A stretch of DNA of 64,000 nucleotides from an uncultured Flavobacteriaceae bacterium (GTDB taxonomy: Bacteria; Bacteroidota; Bacteroidia; Flavobacteriales; Flavobacteriaceae), in the NCBI GenBank assembly GCA_947494565.1, contig CANLVG010000010.1:124001-188000 (forward strand), given 5' to 3'. Of this stretch, positions 18,481 to 28,400 are shown piece after piece. Position numbers and translations under genes: made by a program. The notes below the pieces were generated by a model. That model worked only from the letters and a program-made list of their open reading frames with translations. It was not told the origin of the DNA and made no database searches. The first letter of the stretch is position 1; each line of letters begins with the position of its first letter.

Positions 18481-19299
18481 CTAAACTCCTGAAAATGAAC
18501 TAAACCCACCGTCTACATCAAAAATACTACCCGTAACAAAACTCGAAGCGTCGCTTAAGAGATAATGCACCGTTCCGTTCAATTCGGAAGCATTTCCAAA
18601 ACGCCCCATGGGGGTATTCACAATGATACTCTTTCCCCTTTCCGTAAAAGAACCATCTTCGTTGGTTAGCAGACGCCGGTTTTGATTCCCGATGAAAAAT
18701 CCCGGGGCAACGGCATTCACTCGAATTTTATCTCCATGTTTCGAAGCGAGTTCATTGGCCATCCATTTGGTAAATATATCTACTCCGGCCTTGGCCATAG
18801 AATACCCCAAAACCCTGGAAATGGTCTGCTTCGCTGCCATAGAAGATATATTGACTATAGTTCCATGACCCTGCCTTACCATCAACTCACTCAAAACAAT
18901 GGTAGGTACCACTGTTCCAAAAAGGTTGATGTCTACTACCTTCCTTGTATCTTCTACCGCAATGTCATGAATGGTTTGGTCCGGTTTCAGTGTCGCTCCA
19001 GGAATGTTACCTCCCGCTAGGTTGACGAGTCCGTCCAAACGACCGAAATCGTTTTGTATGGCTTCCCTTACCTTTATCAACGCGGCCTCGTCCATGACAT
19101 CCACCACAAAAAAATAGGCACTATCGGGGGCTATCCTATTCAGTTCTTTCTGCTTGGCCTTTAACTTATCAACGGACCTGCCTAACAAGATTACTTTCGC
19201 ATCATTTTTCACTAGGTATTCCGCTATGGAACCTCCCAAGGTACCGGTTCCGCCCGAAAGGGCATAGTAATTATCCTTTAAAGATAGTAGTTCACTCAT
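18481..19299 (-). CDS. SDR-type D-mannonate oxidoreductase (fructuronate reductase)
   Basis: 272 residues; glycine motif SGGTGTLGGSIAEYL near residue 16, NLAGGNIPGAT, NISSMAAKQ, and YSMAKAGVD as the Tyr-x-x-x-Lys site. The Bacteroidota/Firmicutes SDR form of UxuB has this length and the TPMGRFGNASEL..GTVHYLLSDASSFVTG C-terminal part. Expected role: NADH-dependent reduction of fructuronate to mannonate, feeding UxuA encoded immediately downstream (one-base gap). The neighbouring uxuA and the uxaC on the other arm make this more likely than a generic SDR. It abuts the Gfo/Idh lipoprotein gene. Confidence 0.85.
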   Translation of the reverse strand: MSELLSLKDNYYALSGGTGTLGGSIAEYLVKNDAKVILLGRSVDKLKAKQKELNRIAPDSAYFFVVDVMDEAALIKVREAIQNDFGRLDGLVNLAGGNIPGATLKPDQTIHDIAVEDTRKVVDINLFGTVVPTIVLSELMVRQGHGTIVNISSMAAKQTISRVLGYSMAKAGVDIFTKWMANELASKHGDKIRVNAVAPGFFIGNQNRRLLTNEDGSFTERGKSIIVNTPMGRFGNASELNGTVHYLLSDASSFVTGSIFDVDGGFSSFSGV

Positions 19300-20679
19300 T
19301 TACTTTTTTTTTGCCATTTTATAGGCCGCTGTGGTAGTATAATATTTGGTCATCATATTCGGTACTTCCCAATCGGGAAGCTTCCCTTCTTTTAAATATC
19401 TCAAGTAATTTTTAGTGACTTGGGCAAAATGCGCTTCGTGCCCGATCTTAAAGGTATCGGGAATATTGATTTTCCAAATACCATTCGACATTTTTTCGGC
19501 AGTAGTACCAGGAAACAACGTTTGAATTTCACCCGCCACAGCTTTGTTCAAAGACGCTTCAAAGGGTTCTTTCCGGGTGGGCTGAATGTAAAGCACCGGC
19601 TTATACGCCTCTTCTTTCCCTTGCTTGATAATTAAGTCACACTTTGTACCCCGCATAATACTATAATGCGTATCGCCCGTACCCTCTGGCGCTTGATAAT
19701 TCCAAATGACGGAGACCTTTGCGTACTTCCCTTTTATGGAATAGATCATTTCACCATTGGAATAGGTATGTAGTTGATCGTCGACCACATCTTTTATCAA
19801 ATACTCGGGATAATCGCCAAGTTTGGTCACCTTGGAGAACTCTTCTTTCGTCAAGACGGTCGGCCAACGTTTCGCCTTCACCATTCGCACCTCCGATGAA
19901 TCAATAACCTGCTCTGGAAAAGCTTCCCATTGCACCAAATCGACCAAATGAGTAGTGACATCTACAATGCCCTCACCTTCTTCGTTTACGTCAAAAAACC
20001 AAGGGGGTCTTACCAGCGGGTTTCCCGAAACATATTTAAAGAAGTGATGTACACTTTCCTTGCTTATTGCAGGATTGTCGGGAGTGCCATCAACCAACTC
20101 ACCAAAAACCTCAGGGAGCATGGAGAACTGCTTTTGCATCATGGTGGTCGATTCAAAGCGTTCGGTCATGATATCATATATCAGCACATTTTTCTCATCG
20201 GCCACGCGAAAAGCTTCCTGCAATTTTCCAAAACCTTCCGGATTGATTACCAATGGCTTATCAGCATATACATTCAAACCTGCTTTAACTGCTTCGAGGA
20301 TATAGTCTATTTTCTTGGAATTCTTGCCGGCCACGATCATCACATTTCCTGGCTGCTTCGAAAGCATTTGCTGCAGGTAGTCATCACCAAGTTCGGGGTT
20401 TACCTGCCAGTCCGTCGGGGATTCAACTCTCGAATTGTACTGGTCGATTTTGATGAGGAAATCTTGAACCTCAGGACCATCAGGAGCGAACACAAAAATG
20501 GTAGAATCGACCTGTGGATACATCGTCTTGTGCACAAGGGCCGCATGAAAATGCCCTGGATCCAAAGTCATCAGTTTTACATTATCCATGGTTGGCATCA
20601 TCGTATTCTGCTTTTCGGACTTTTTTTCCCCACAGGAAAAGCCGAGAGCAACAAGTAAAATTACTAAGGTGTATTTCAT
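19300..20679 (-). CDS. Gfo/Idh/MocA-like lipoprotein with oxidoreductase C-terminal domain
   Basis: 459 residues from ATG 20679, which gives a clean lipoprotein signal (MKYTLVILLVALGFSC). An ATG at 20736 overlaps the upstream stop as TAATG and would add 19 residues before the signal. The Rossmann start reads VKLMTLDPGHFHAALV, so the usual GxGxxG loop is replaced by D-P-G-H-F-H. VYADKPLVINPEGF keeps the 'xKP' turn of the family, and the C-terminal half resembles the Bacteroidota-specific putative oxidoreductase C-terminal domain. The sequence predicts a membrane-anchored, non-cytoplasmic enzyme. It forms a tandem pair with a second Gfo/Idh gene. Substrate unknown; an oxidised or eliminated uronide is my inference. 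Confidence 0.82.
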   Translation of the reverse strand: MKYTLVILLVALGFSCGEKKSEKQNTMMPTMDNVKLMTLDPGHFHAALVHKTMYPQVDSTIFVFAPDGPEVQDFLIKIDQYNSRVESPTDWQVNPELGDDYLQQMLSKQPGNVMIVAGKNSKKIDYILEAVKAGLNVYADKPLVINPEGFGKLQEAFRVADEKNVLIYDIMTERFESTTMMQKQFSMLPEVFGELVDGTPDNPAISKESVHHFFKYVSGNPLVRPPWFFDVNEEGEGIVDVTTHLVDLVQWEAFPEQVIDSSEVRMVKAKRWPTVLTKEEFSKVTKLGDYPEYLIKDVVDDQLHTYSNGEMIYSIKGKYAKVSVIWNYQAPEGTGDTHYSIMRGTKCDLIIKQGKEEAYKPVLYIQPTRKEPFEASLNKAVAGEIQTLFPGTTAEKMSNGIWKINIPDTFKIGHEAHFAQVTKNYLRYLKEGKLPDWEVPNMMTKYYTTTAAYKMAKKK

Positions 20680-20735
20680 TGAATTTAAATAAAGAACTGG
20701 CCTAAACCAACTATAACCCGTATTTGGTATTGGCA

Positions 20736-22112
20736 TTACATTTTCACATAGTCGGTACCATAAGGCTTACGTTGCGCCCGGTGTAACAGCGCATTAGCCT
20801 CGTCATCATTGACAAAGGTTTCGGTTTCAGGATTCCAATCGAGTTTTCTATCAAATTGCATCGCAATATCACTGATCAAACAGATGGCGCAGGCTTTATG
20901 TCCTTTTTCAATAGGGGAAATCGGTTGTTCTCGTGATTTGATACAATCTAACCAGTTTCCATGTTGATCCTCGATTTTTTCGAGATGGATTTCATTTGCT
21001 CCAATAACGGAAGAAAGTATGTTCGGATCCGAGGCATTTAGTGCCTTGGCACTCTTCTCTTTATCTACGGGATCGGAAGCGGAAGCTTGATAGGCACCGC
21101 GTGAAACGAATATCCATCCGTCATCACCGATATATTTGATTCCGTTCGTATACCCACCACTGGTATATACAGTCATTCCATTTTCATACTCGTGTTTCAC
21201 TAAGAAATCACCGTGAACGTTCCAAAATCCTGATTTGGGAAACTCGGACAAGGCTTCGACTGAAATCGGACCCGTCAATTCGGTATTCATTCCCCAAGCC
21301 GCTGAATCATAATGGTGCTGGCCCCACCCTGTTATCATACCCGCACCATAATTTCGGTGGCGCAACCAACCCGGACGACTATAATCGTTTTGCGGGTGCA
21401 CCCCTATTTCATTATAGGGCAATTCAGGGGTCGACCCCAACCACATTTCATAATTCAAGTTTTTGGGAACAGGCATTTCAGTGACTGCCGGACCTCCCGG
21501 GTCACCTGGCAACCCTATTTTGACGGTGTGTACCTTTCCGATTCTTCCATTTCTAACCAACTCTGCCGCTACCCGAAATTGAGGCATGGCCCGTTGTTGG
21601 GTACCTACCTGCAAAATCACTTTCTTTTTTTGAACTGCTGCTTGTAACTGCTGTCCTTCTTTAACGGTCAACGAAGTAGGTTTTTGAAGATAGATGTCCT
21701 TACCAGCCAAAGCAGCTTCCATAGCAGGTTGTGAATGCCAATGGTCAGGCGTACTGATCATTACCGCATCAATATCTTTATTCAAAAGCATTTCGCGATA
21801 ATCCCCATAGGTCTTGGTATCCATATACTTTTTCTTGCCCGTCTTTTCTTGATAGGCCTTATCAACAAAGGCCTTCGCCTTATCAACCCGTATGGAATCT
21901 ACATCACAGACGGCCATTATTCTGGCCTGATCGAACTTCAGGGTATCATGCATATCATGTGATACGGCAATACGCCCACAACCGATTTGGCCGATGTTGA
22001 TCTTATTACTTGGGGCATCTTTGCCCAGTACACTAGCTGGTACTATACTTGGAAATCCGACGGCCGCTGCCGTGCCCAAAGCCGTTTTATTGATAAAATT
22101 CCTTCGTTTCAT
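20736..22112 (-). CDS. Tat-exported Gfo/Idh/MocA family oxidoreductase
   Basis: 458 residues. The N-terminus MKRRNFINKTALGTAAAVGFPSIVPA is a Tat-like signal with an RR motif, implying export with bound nicotinamide cofactor. The Rossmann motif is IGQIGCGRIA; YLQKPTSLTVKEG holds the 'xKP' lysine turn, and GWGQHHYDSAAWGM carries the His-x-x-Asp-like catalytic region. Members act on sugars, often oxidising a ring hydroxyl or, in GH109-like cases, cleaving glycosides by an NAD-dependent oxidation/elimination route. Position between a DUF6807 gene and a second Gfo/Idh in a SusC/D operon supports a periplasmic glycoside-modifying role (inference). Confidence 0.9.
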   Translation of the reverse strand: MKRRNFINKTALGTAAAVGFPSIVPASVLGKDAPSNKINIGQIGCGRIAVSHDMHDTLKFDQARIMAVCDVDSIRVDKAKAFVDKAYQEKTGKKKYMDTKTYGDYREMLLNKDIDAVMISTPDHWHSQPAMEAALAGKDIYLQKPTSLTVKEGQQLQAAVQKKKVILQVGTQQRAMPQFRVAAELVRNGRIGKVHTVKIGLPGDPGGPAVTEMPVPKNLNYEMWLGSTPELPYNEIGVHPQNDYSRPGWLRHRNYGAGMITGWGQHHYDSAAWGMNTELTGPISVEALSEFPKSGFWNVHGDFLVKHEYENGMTVYTSGGYTNGIKYIGDDGWIFVSRGAYQASASDPVDKEKSAKALNASDPNILSSVIGANEIHLEKIEDQHGNWLDCIKSREQPISPIEKGHKACAICLISDIAMQFDRKLDWNPETETFVNDDEANALLHRAQRKPYGTDYVKM

Positions 22113-22166
22113 AAATTTTGGTTTTATACTGTTTGAAAATCAATGGCGGCTCTCCTTCAATTTTTC

Positions 22167-22184
22167 TCCGTTTACGTTAACGGA
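22167..22184. promoter_or_regulatory. Inverted repeat upstream of the Gfo/Idh gene
   Basis: TCCGTT-TACGTT-AACGGA is a perfect 6-6-6 inverted repeat about 55 bp before the ATG of the Tat-exported oxidoreductase. On the minus strand an AT-rich TATATTTTAC (-7-like) precedes it. It may be an internal promoter/operator in the operon. The half-site differs from the GCAAT sites near susC, so a different regulator is implied if it is functional. Confidence 0.35.
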
Positions 22185-22220
22185 CGGTAAAATATAAAAA
22201 ATCAAGTAGAGTCAGTCGTT

Positions 22221-23483
22221 TTAATCTGAATTTATTATTATTCCTTTTTGGGATGCAAAAGCTTGCCAATACGCTTCGGCCTCTTGCACACTTAGTTCTC
22301 CGTCGAAAATAACCATTCTGTAGTTCAAGCCGTACTGCATATTCGGTTCTATTTTCCACTCGTCATATCGTATGGGACAGAATTCAAAAAACATGTCTCC
22401 CCTACCCCCGTTTGCATCTATAGGCCAAATCCGCATCGGTTCAGGATGCATTCTATTTTCGGGATGGCTCATAAACAAAATTCCGCTAGTACTTAGGCCA
22501 TCGGAAGATTCCCCACTTACGATACACCAGCGTGCTTTTGTTCCATCAGCTGATAACCGGTCATGACCTTCTGATGTCAAAACGGAGCAATTATCCGCTT
22601 TCCAACGTTCGTCAAAGCGCAGCCCTATTCCGCCACCATATCGGTACGCTTCAAACAAAATTCCATGCTGTAGTGGAGAAGAGAAACTACTCTTATAATC
22701 CAACATGTAACGCTTGGAATCACCTAGGTTCCATAAGCGCACTTCCAAATCTTCATTTAGCGCCACTTGTGGTTCTTTCTTGGTTTTGTAATCCAAATGC
22801 TCTTGTGAGGCAACAAAGCCTGTAAACGCATTTCCAGAAGTTGTAGTCTGAAACTCCTTGAAGAGTACGGTTCCCATACCCTCACCTAGGTTCCAGAAAT
22901 CGACACGTGTCGTATCGATCCGCGTATGGGTCCATGGCCCCCAAAGGCCGTAATGGTGTAGATGGTCTATTGGATTTATTCTAGTAAGGGTATCACCCTT
23001 TGGAGTCATTATCGGATGGAGATAGCCGGACTTTCTGAAAATCGAATCTAGAGGTACTTCTCTTTCAGGAATAGGCACTCCTTCTTTCTCGAATATTGCC
23101 TCTATGTCAGGATAGTTCATACCATACCTGTACTGGGCCACCGCGTTATTGTCTATTGCAAGTTCAATGTTGCCATCATTTTTTCTCGCTGTCAAACGCG
23201 GGCTATCTTTCAAGGTATTATCCGCTTCTTCAAGCGTGTATTCCAAGGATCGGTCTACTTGGTGCACGAACCAAATTTGACGCGTGATCGAATCGTATTC
23301 AAAAGCGATAGGTTCGCCTTTGTTCGTCAGCTTAAATGTTTCCATTTCCAGTTGGGAAACATCAATGTAAACAGGGCTACTAATTAAAATTCCGCTGCCC
23401 TCCTGTATCTTGATCAAATGTTTTTCTTTTTGTTCACATGACGCGATTAACAGCAACAGGCATAAAAGAAATACATTTCTCAT
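22221..23483 (-). CDS. DUF6807 (PmoA-like) lipoprotein
   Basis: 420 residues with lipoprotein signal LLLIASC (Cys16). The family core is SGYLHPIMTPKGDTLTRINP followed by a histidine cluster at about 174-177 (DHLHHYGLWGPW), equivalent to the 'HHRGLW' block of DUF6807, often labelled 'methane oxygenase PmoA' although unrelated to methane oxidation. Clustered histidines suggest a metal or acid/base site in a carbohydrate-related enzyme. No characterised activity can be assigned. It lies between susD and a Gfo/Idh gene, an association common in Bacteroidota loci for glycosides processed by oxidation. Predicted to face the periplasm. Confidence 0.85.
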   Translation of the reverse strand: MRNVFLLCLLLLIASCEQKEKHLIKIQEGSGILISSPVYIDVSQLEMETFKLTNKGEPIAFEYDSITRQIWFVHQVDRSLEYTLEEADNTLKDSPRLTARKNDGNIELAIDNNAVAQYRYGMNYPDIEAIFEKEGVPIPEREVPLDSIFRKSGYLHPIMTPKGDTLTRINPIDHLHHYGLWGPWTHTRIDTTRVDFWNLGEGMGTVLFKEFQTTTSGNAFTGFVASQEHLDYKTKKEPQVALNEDLEVRLWNLGDSKRYMLDYKSSFSSPLQHGILFEAYRYGGGIGLRFDERWKADNCSVLTSEGHDRLSADGTKARWCIVSGESSDGLSTSGILFMSHPENRMHPEPMRIWPIDANGGRGDMFFEFCPIRYDEWKIEPNMQYGLNYRMVIFDGELSVQEAEAYWQAFASQKGIIINSD

Positions 23484-23536
23484 AAATCAGGTTTGGACAA
23501 CGGAATTCAACTTAAAAAAACTAACTCAACTTTTTT

Positions 23537-25402
23537 TTACGATTCTGGTACGGGTATCGCGGTTAGTGGCGCCACGTTGTCCTCGGCTCCCGGATATCCT
23601 TCATTTTGATTGATCCTACCTTGGGTGTTTGCGTTAATCGCTGGTGCCGGAACGGGCCATAGTACGTGAAACGGACTCATGGTAAAACGCACCCCGAACA
23701 CCGTAATCACATCAGGCTTATTGTAAAAATCCGTCACCTCGATGATCCGATCGTACCAAAAATTCTCGGTAGAAAAGTTGCCAAGGGAATAGGTCTTTCC
23801 GTTGTAGGCGGACCTACCTGTTTTGGCAAAAATATAAGCGATTCGGGTCAGTTCGGTATTTCTATTTTCTTCGTAGTACAATTCCCTGGCGCGCTCATCC
23901 AATATATAGTCCATATTAACTTCGGCAGGGGTAATGGGATCTGCCTGGGCCCTTGTACGAATCGCATTGATATCTGCGGCCGCAGATGCATTATCCCCAT
24001 TCCAAAAATGTGCTTCGGCCCTGAGCAAATAGGTCTCTGCCAAACGGTAAATATACCAATCTCCATGACCACCCGAAGGTTTGACCGCTGTAGGGTCGGC
24101 TACAAATAGTTTATAGCGCGGAAAACCATACCAGTTACGAATCGTATCACTACACAAAGGGGTGCCATCAGGCAAATAGAGCTGTAAGTTCTGGTTGTAA
24201 AAAGAATTACCCGCTTCTTGTAAACTTGGTGCATTATATACCAAATCTTCCATATCAATCCAGTTTCCTAACTTATGACGTTCATCGTTATTTGAATTTT
24301 CCCAAATCTCTTTGGTACTATAGGCCGTGCCCCTATTTCGACCAATTCCTCTTCCTATTTCCAGAACTTGAGGGATTTCAATTGCAGGGTCATCCGACAT
24401 ACCATTTTGACCATCCGGGGTGTTGATAAAGCGCCACCATAAGGGTGTAGCTTGTCTCATAACACTGGTACCATTTCCGAAATCATTAGCCGCACCAACA
24501 TCTCTAAACTCAAGTCGATCAACACCGGCCAAAATAGTCTCGGTGTTGGCGGGTAAGCTCTTATTTTCCACTTGGTGTAAATCCCAGGTGACATCTTTAG
24601 TCGCATCACCAGCGGAACTTCCAAATCTACCGGTCATAAGTGCATACCCACTACCATCGATCAGTTGATTGGCACTTGCAATAGCCGCTGGAAAATCTGC
24701 TAACGCCAGGTTCACTTTGGTCAACAGATGCAGCACTACACCGCGGTTGACCTCACCCCCATTGGAAGTTTCATTGACCATGGTCACGGCCGAATCCAAC
24801 TCATCTTTGATAAAATTCAAGATGACATCACGTTCCGTGGAGGCAAAATCAAGTTTGGGTGAACTCACCTCTTCCAAGACTAAGGGCACATCTCCAAATT
24901 GATGGGTCAAACGATAATAGGCATAGGCCCGATGAAACATCGCGCGACCTAAAATATCCGCTTTTTGCGCCTCACTATCGAACTCGGCATCGTCAATTCT
25001 TCCGATGACCGTGTTGGCGAACTTTATGTTCTCATAGAAAGCCTCCCAGAACCAACCAATACGATTGAAGTTGGAACTGTTTAGATTGGCGTCCGGCAGT
25101 ATTTGTGCGTTTAAGTCTTGCGCGGGGCCTGACTTATCCGTGGTCCCCTCAATAGCCACTTCCGAAAAAATGTTTTCGGTAATCATGGGCGCTCCATCCC
25201 CATAATACTCAGACCGAATATTATACAAGGCTTCCGATAGTAGACTATTGAGGCCTTCCGGATTATTAAGTGCATTACTGGGGGTAAAGAACGATTGTGG
25301 TTCCGTATCCAAGAACTCTTCTTCACAAGAAGTGAATAGTAGCCCTAAAACACATACCAAACCAAATACTATTTTCCGTTGTTTGTATATACTATTTTTC
25401 AT
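23537..25402 (-). CDS. SusD/RagB-family nutrient-binding outer-membrane lipoprotein
   Basis: 621 residues. The lipoprotein signal ends LLFTSCEEEFLDTEP, the standard SusD start with a conserved 'FLDxEP' after the cysteine. TPR-like helices follow (ADILGRAMFHRAYAYYRLTHQFGDVPLV), and the C-terminal RagB/SusD block contains DERARELYYEENRNTELTRI and ends with the usual 'LWPVPAPAINANTQGRINQNEGY'. It caps the SusC pore and captures oligosaccharide at the cell surface. It lies 10 bp from susC. Ligand specificity is not readable, but the downstream uronate enzymes point to a uronic-acid-containing glycan or glycoside. Confidence 0.95.
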   Translation of the reverse strand: MKNSIYKQRKIVFGLVCVLGLLFTSCEEEFLDTEPQSFFTPSNALNNPEGLNSLLSEALYNIRSEYYGDGAPMITENIFSEVAIEGTTDKSGPAQDLNAQILPDANLNSSNFNRIGWFWEAFYENIKFANTVIGRIDDAEFDSEAQKADILGRAMFHRAYAYYRLTHQFGDVPLVLEEVSSPKLDFASTERDVILNFIKDELDSAVTMVNETSNGGEVNRGVVLHLLTKVNLALADFPAAIASANQLIDGSGYALMTGRFGSSAGDATKDVTWDLHQVENKSLPANTETILAGVDRLEFRDVGAANDFGNGTSVMRQATPLWWRFINTPDGQNGMSDDPAIEIPQVLEIGRGIGRNRGTAYSTKEIWENSNNDERHKLGNWIDMEDLVYNAPSLQEAGNSFYNQNLQLYLPDGTPLCSDTIRNWYGFPRYKLFVADPTAVKPSGGHGDWYIYRLAETYLLRAEAHFWNGDNASAAADINAIRTRAQADPITPAEVNMDYILDERARELYYEENRNTELTRIAYIFAKTGRSAYNGKTYSLGNFSTENFWYDRIIEVTDFYNKPDVITVFGVRFTMSPFHVLWPVPAPAINANTQGRINQNEGYPGAEDNVAPLTAIPVPES

Positions 25403-25412
25403 TGCTAATTTA

Positions 25413-28400
25413 TTAAAGAGTTAAATCTAATCCGACCGTAAAGAAACGTACCGTAGGTTGACTAATGTTATTTTGAAAATTACCACTGTCATTCACAAAT
25501 CTACCTTCGATATTCAAAGGTTCGGGATCATAGAAATCCCAGTCCTTGGCCCACACCGCCAAATTACGTGCGTTAACGTAAAGCCGTGCATTACGAATGG
25601 AAATCTTCTCTAAAAGATCCGTAGGGAACCTGTAGGCAAGGGTCACATTACTCAGCCTAATAAATGAGGCATCACGATATACGTTGAAGGTCGACGGTCC
25701 GTCGGAAGAAAATAATCTTGAATAATCATTTCTAGGGTTTTCCGGTGTCCAATAGGGTGTTTTGATCGAATTGGTTCTGTCGATAAAACCATTTTTGTTC
25801 CTAGCCTCATTAAACAACCGCTTTTGGCCCCAATTGGAATACATTTCAAAGGAGAAATCAATATTCTTATAAACGGTAAAACTATTGCTCATACCCCATC
25901 TGAAACGCGGTGTACGATGCCCTTGAAATACATTATCCTCCACATCCAATACCCCATCGTTATTTACATCGCGAACTATGAAATCACCAGGCTCTTGCCC
26001 AAAAGCAGCGGCTTCAGCCTCCTGCCCTACCTGCCATATCCCTACCGCTTCACGGCCCCAGATTACATCCGTGGCCTCCCCGATAAAGAGCTGTTCGGTC
26101 AAATCATCGAGTTCATTCCCATTTTCATCGAGATCCCCATAAAGGCTATTGATTTTATTCCGATTCAACGAAAAGTTGAAGTTGGTATTCCATTGAAAGT
26201 TATCGCGATTATAGTTTTGGGTCGCTATCTGAAACTCAAATCCGTTGTTCTGAACCTCCCCAAGGTTGGTAAAAACGCTTTCGAATCCTGTTACGCTCGG
26301 AAGTAAACGTTCTACCAATAGATCATCGGTTATACTATTATAGTATTCGAAAGCACCTTCGATCTTTCCATCCAAAAGGCTAAAATCGAGACCTGCATTA
26401 AAGGCACGGGTACGCTCCCATCGTAAATCATTATTCTCTAAGGAGGAGTTATTGAAGGTAGATACTTGAATAACCTGCCCATTGGCATCGGTATTTAAGA
26501 AGTTACCTGCCTGTAATCTGGAAAGGGAAGCGAAACGTCCAATATTTCGATTGCCATTCTCACCGTAACTTAAACGCAATTTCAAAAAGTTGATTTTTTC
26601 GGACTTGAAGAAATTCTCTTCCGAAATCACCCACGCCGCAGAAGCAGAAGGAAAGTACGCTCTTTTGTTATTCGCACCAAAAGCCGAGAATCCATCACGG
26701 CGAAGTGTGGCGTTAAATATATATTTTGAATCGTAATTATAGCCCAAACGTGTCATGTAGGCATCACCTGTACTGGTAATATCCTCGCTTTCCACCGTCT
26801 GAACCGTACCTCTTTCCAAGCTACTGAAACCTAATGCATCACTGGGAGCAAAAGTATTGGCCTTAGCATTGGTTCTATAACTATTAAATTTTTCCGCATA
26901 GAGTAAAAAAGTGAAATCAAAGGCATGCTTGTCTATGGTCTTGTTCCACCTTAAAATATTATCCAACTGCCATTCATACAATTTTCGAGCTTCTCTTTCA
27001 GCAGAACCTACTTGGTTGTTCGGGTTGGCCGCAAAGGAAACATCATAATACTCTTGAAACTCGAGTCGGTTTACATATCCTAATTCATATGAAAACCCCA
27101 AGGGCAATTTTATTTTTGCATAGATACGCGAGTTAAATGCATTGTTCTGTGTTACCCTCTCGGAAAAAGTTCTCCTCAAGAACGCATTGACCGCCCCGGC
27201 ACCATTATCATCTTGGGGACTCAACCGTATATTCCCTTCATCATCGAATTCTGAACCAAATGGTGATGAGCGCTCAATTTGCAAACGATCGGCGGGTATC
27301 GATTGATTACGATCTCCGTCAGTGGGGTCGATGTTGGTATTTGCGAATTGGGTATTCATACCTACCGTAAGCCAATCGGTAATCTTTGCATCGAGGTTCA
27401 GTCGCGAGCGAACCGCTTCAAATTGCTCTCCGACCGTAATACCCTCATTATCGGTTCGGCCAATCGACCAATAATAGTTCAACCCGCCATTTCTACCAGA
27501 AATACTTGTATTGAATTCATTTCTAAAGCCTGTTTGGTTGATTCTATCATACCAATCGATGCTCTTACCTTCTAAAAAATTACCGATTTCCACATCTTGC
27601 AGACCAATACGGTTTAGCCAGACCCTTTGCGGATCTCCTTGTCCCCCGTCGTACGCCAGCCAATCATCAAGGGAGAGGCCGTTTGGTAGGTTATTGGGGT
27701 TATCGAAAATGCCAGGGTTTTCCCTGGCCTGATTTCCACGGCTACTTTTAAAGACATCGACCCTCCAAGCCGCAAACTCATCTGCCGAATAAGGTCTTTC
27801 TTGAGAGCCATCGACGGCCACACCAACACTGGAATTGATGGTAATGGTCGGTTTGTCGGAAGTTCCTCTTTTGGTAGTGACTATAATTACGCCATTCGCT
27901 CCCCGTGCTCCATATACCGCAGCGGAACTCGCATCTTTCAAAACATCGAGCTTGGCAATATCTTGAGGTGCGATATCCGCTAAACTACCATTAAAGATAA
28001 AACCATCTACCACAATTAACGGAGAAGAATCGGCCGCCAAACTATTATTACCTCGGATTTGGATATTACTAACACCGCTTGGGGAATTGGAGAATCCCAC
28101 CGATAGGCCCGCCACATTACTACGGAGTACATCTGTTACGGAATTGGTAGATTGGTTCGACACCTTTGTTGCATCAAGTTGCGTAATAGCGCCGGTCAAA
28201 TCTTTCTTTTTTGATGATCCATATCCCACTAATACGACCTCATCAAGTGTAGAAGCACTGGGCTCCAAGCTGGCATTGATCTGCGCTTGCCCATTGACGG
28301 GTATCTCTTGCTGGCCATATCCAATATAAGATATGAGCACTATGGCGTTCTGATTCGCCACTTCAAGGCTATAATTACCATCAAAATCGGTAGAAGCCCC

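Noticed and set aside
20680-20736. Longer start for the Gfo/Idh lipoprotein, from the TAATG overlap
   Set aside because: It would place 19 residues before a clear lipoprotein signal peptide, so ATG 20679 is preferred although coupling at 20736 cannot be excluded.
22221-23483. Methane oxygenase subunit PmoA
   Set aside because: The common database name is misleading. The protein is a DUF6807 lipoprotein with no membrane methane-monooxygenase features.
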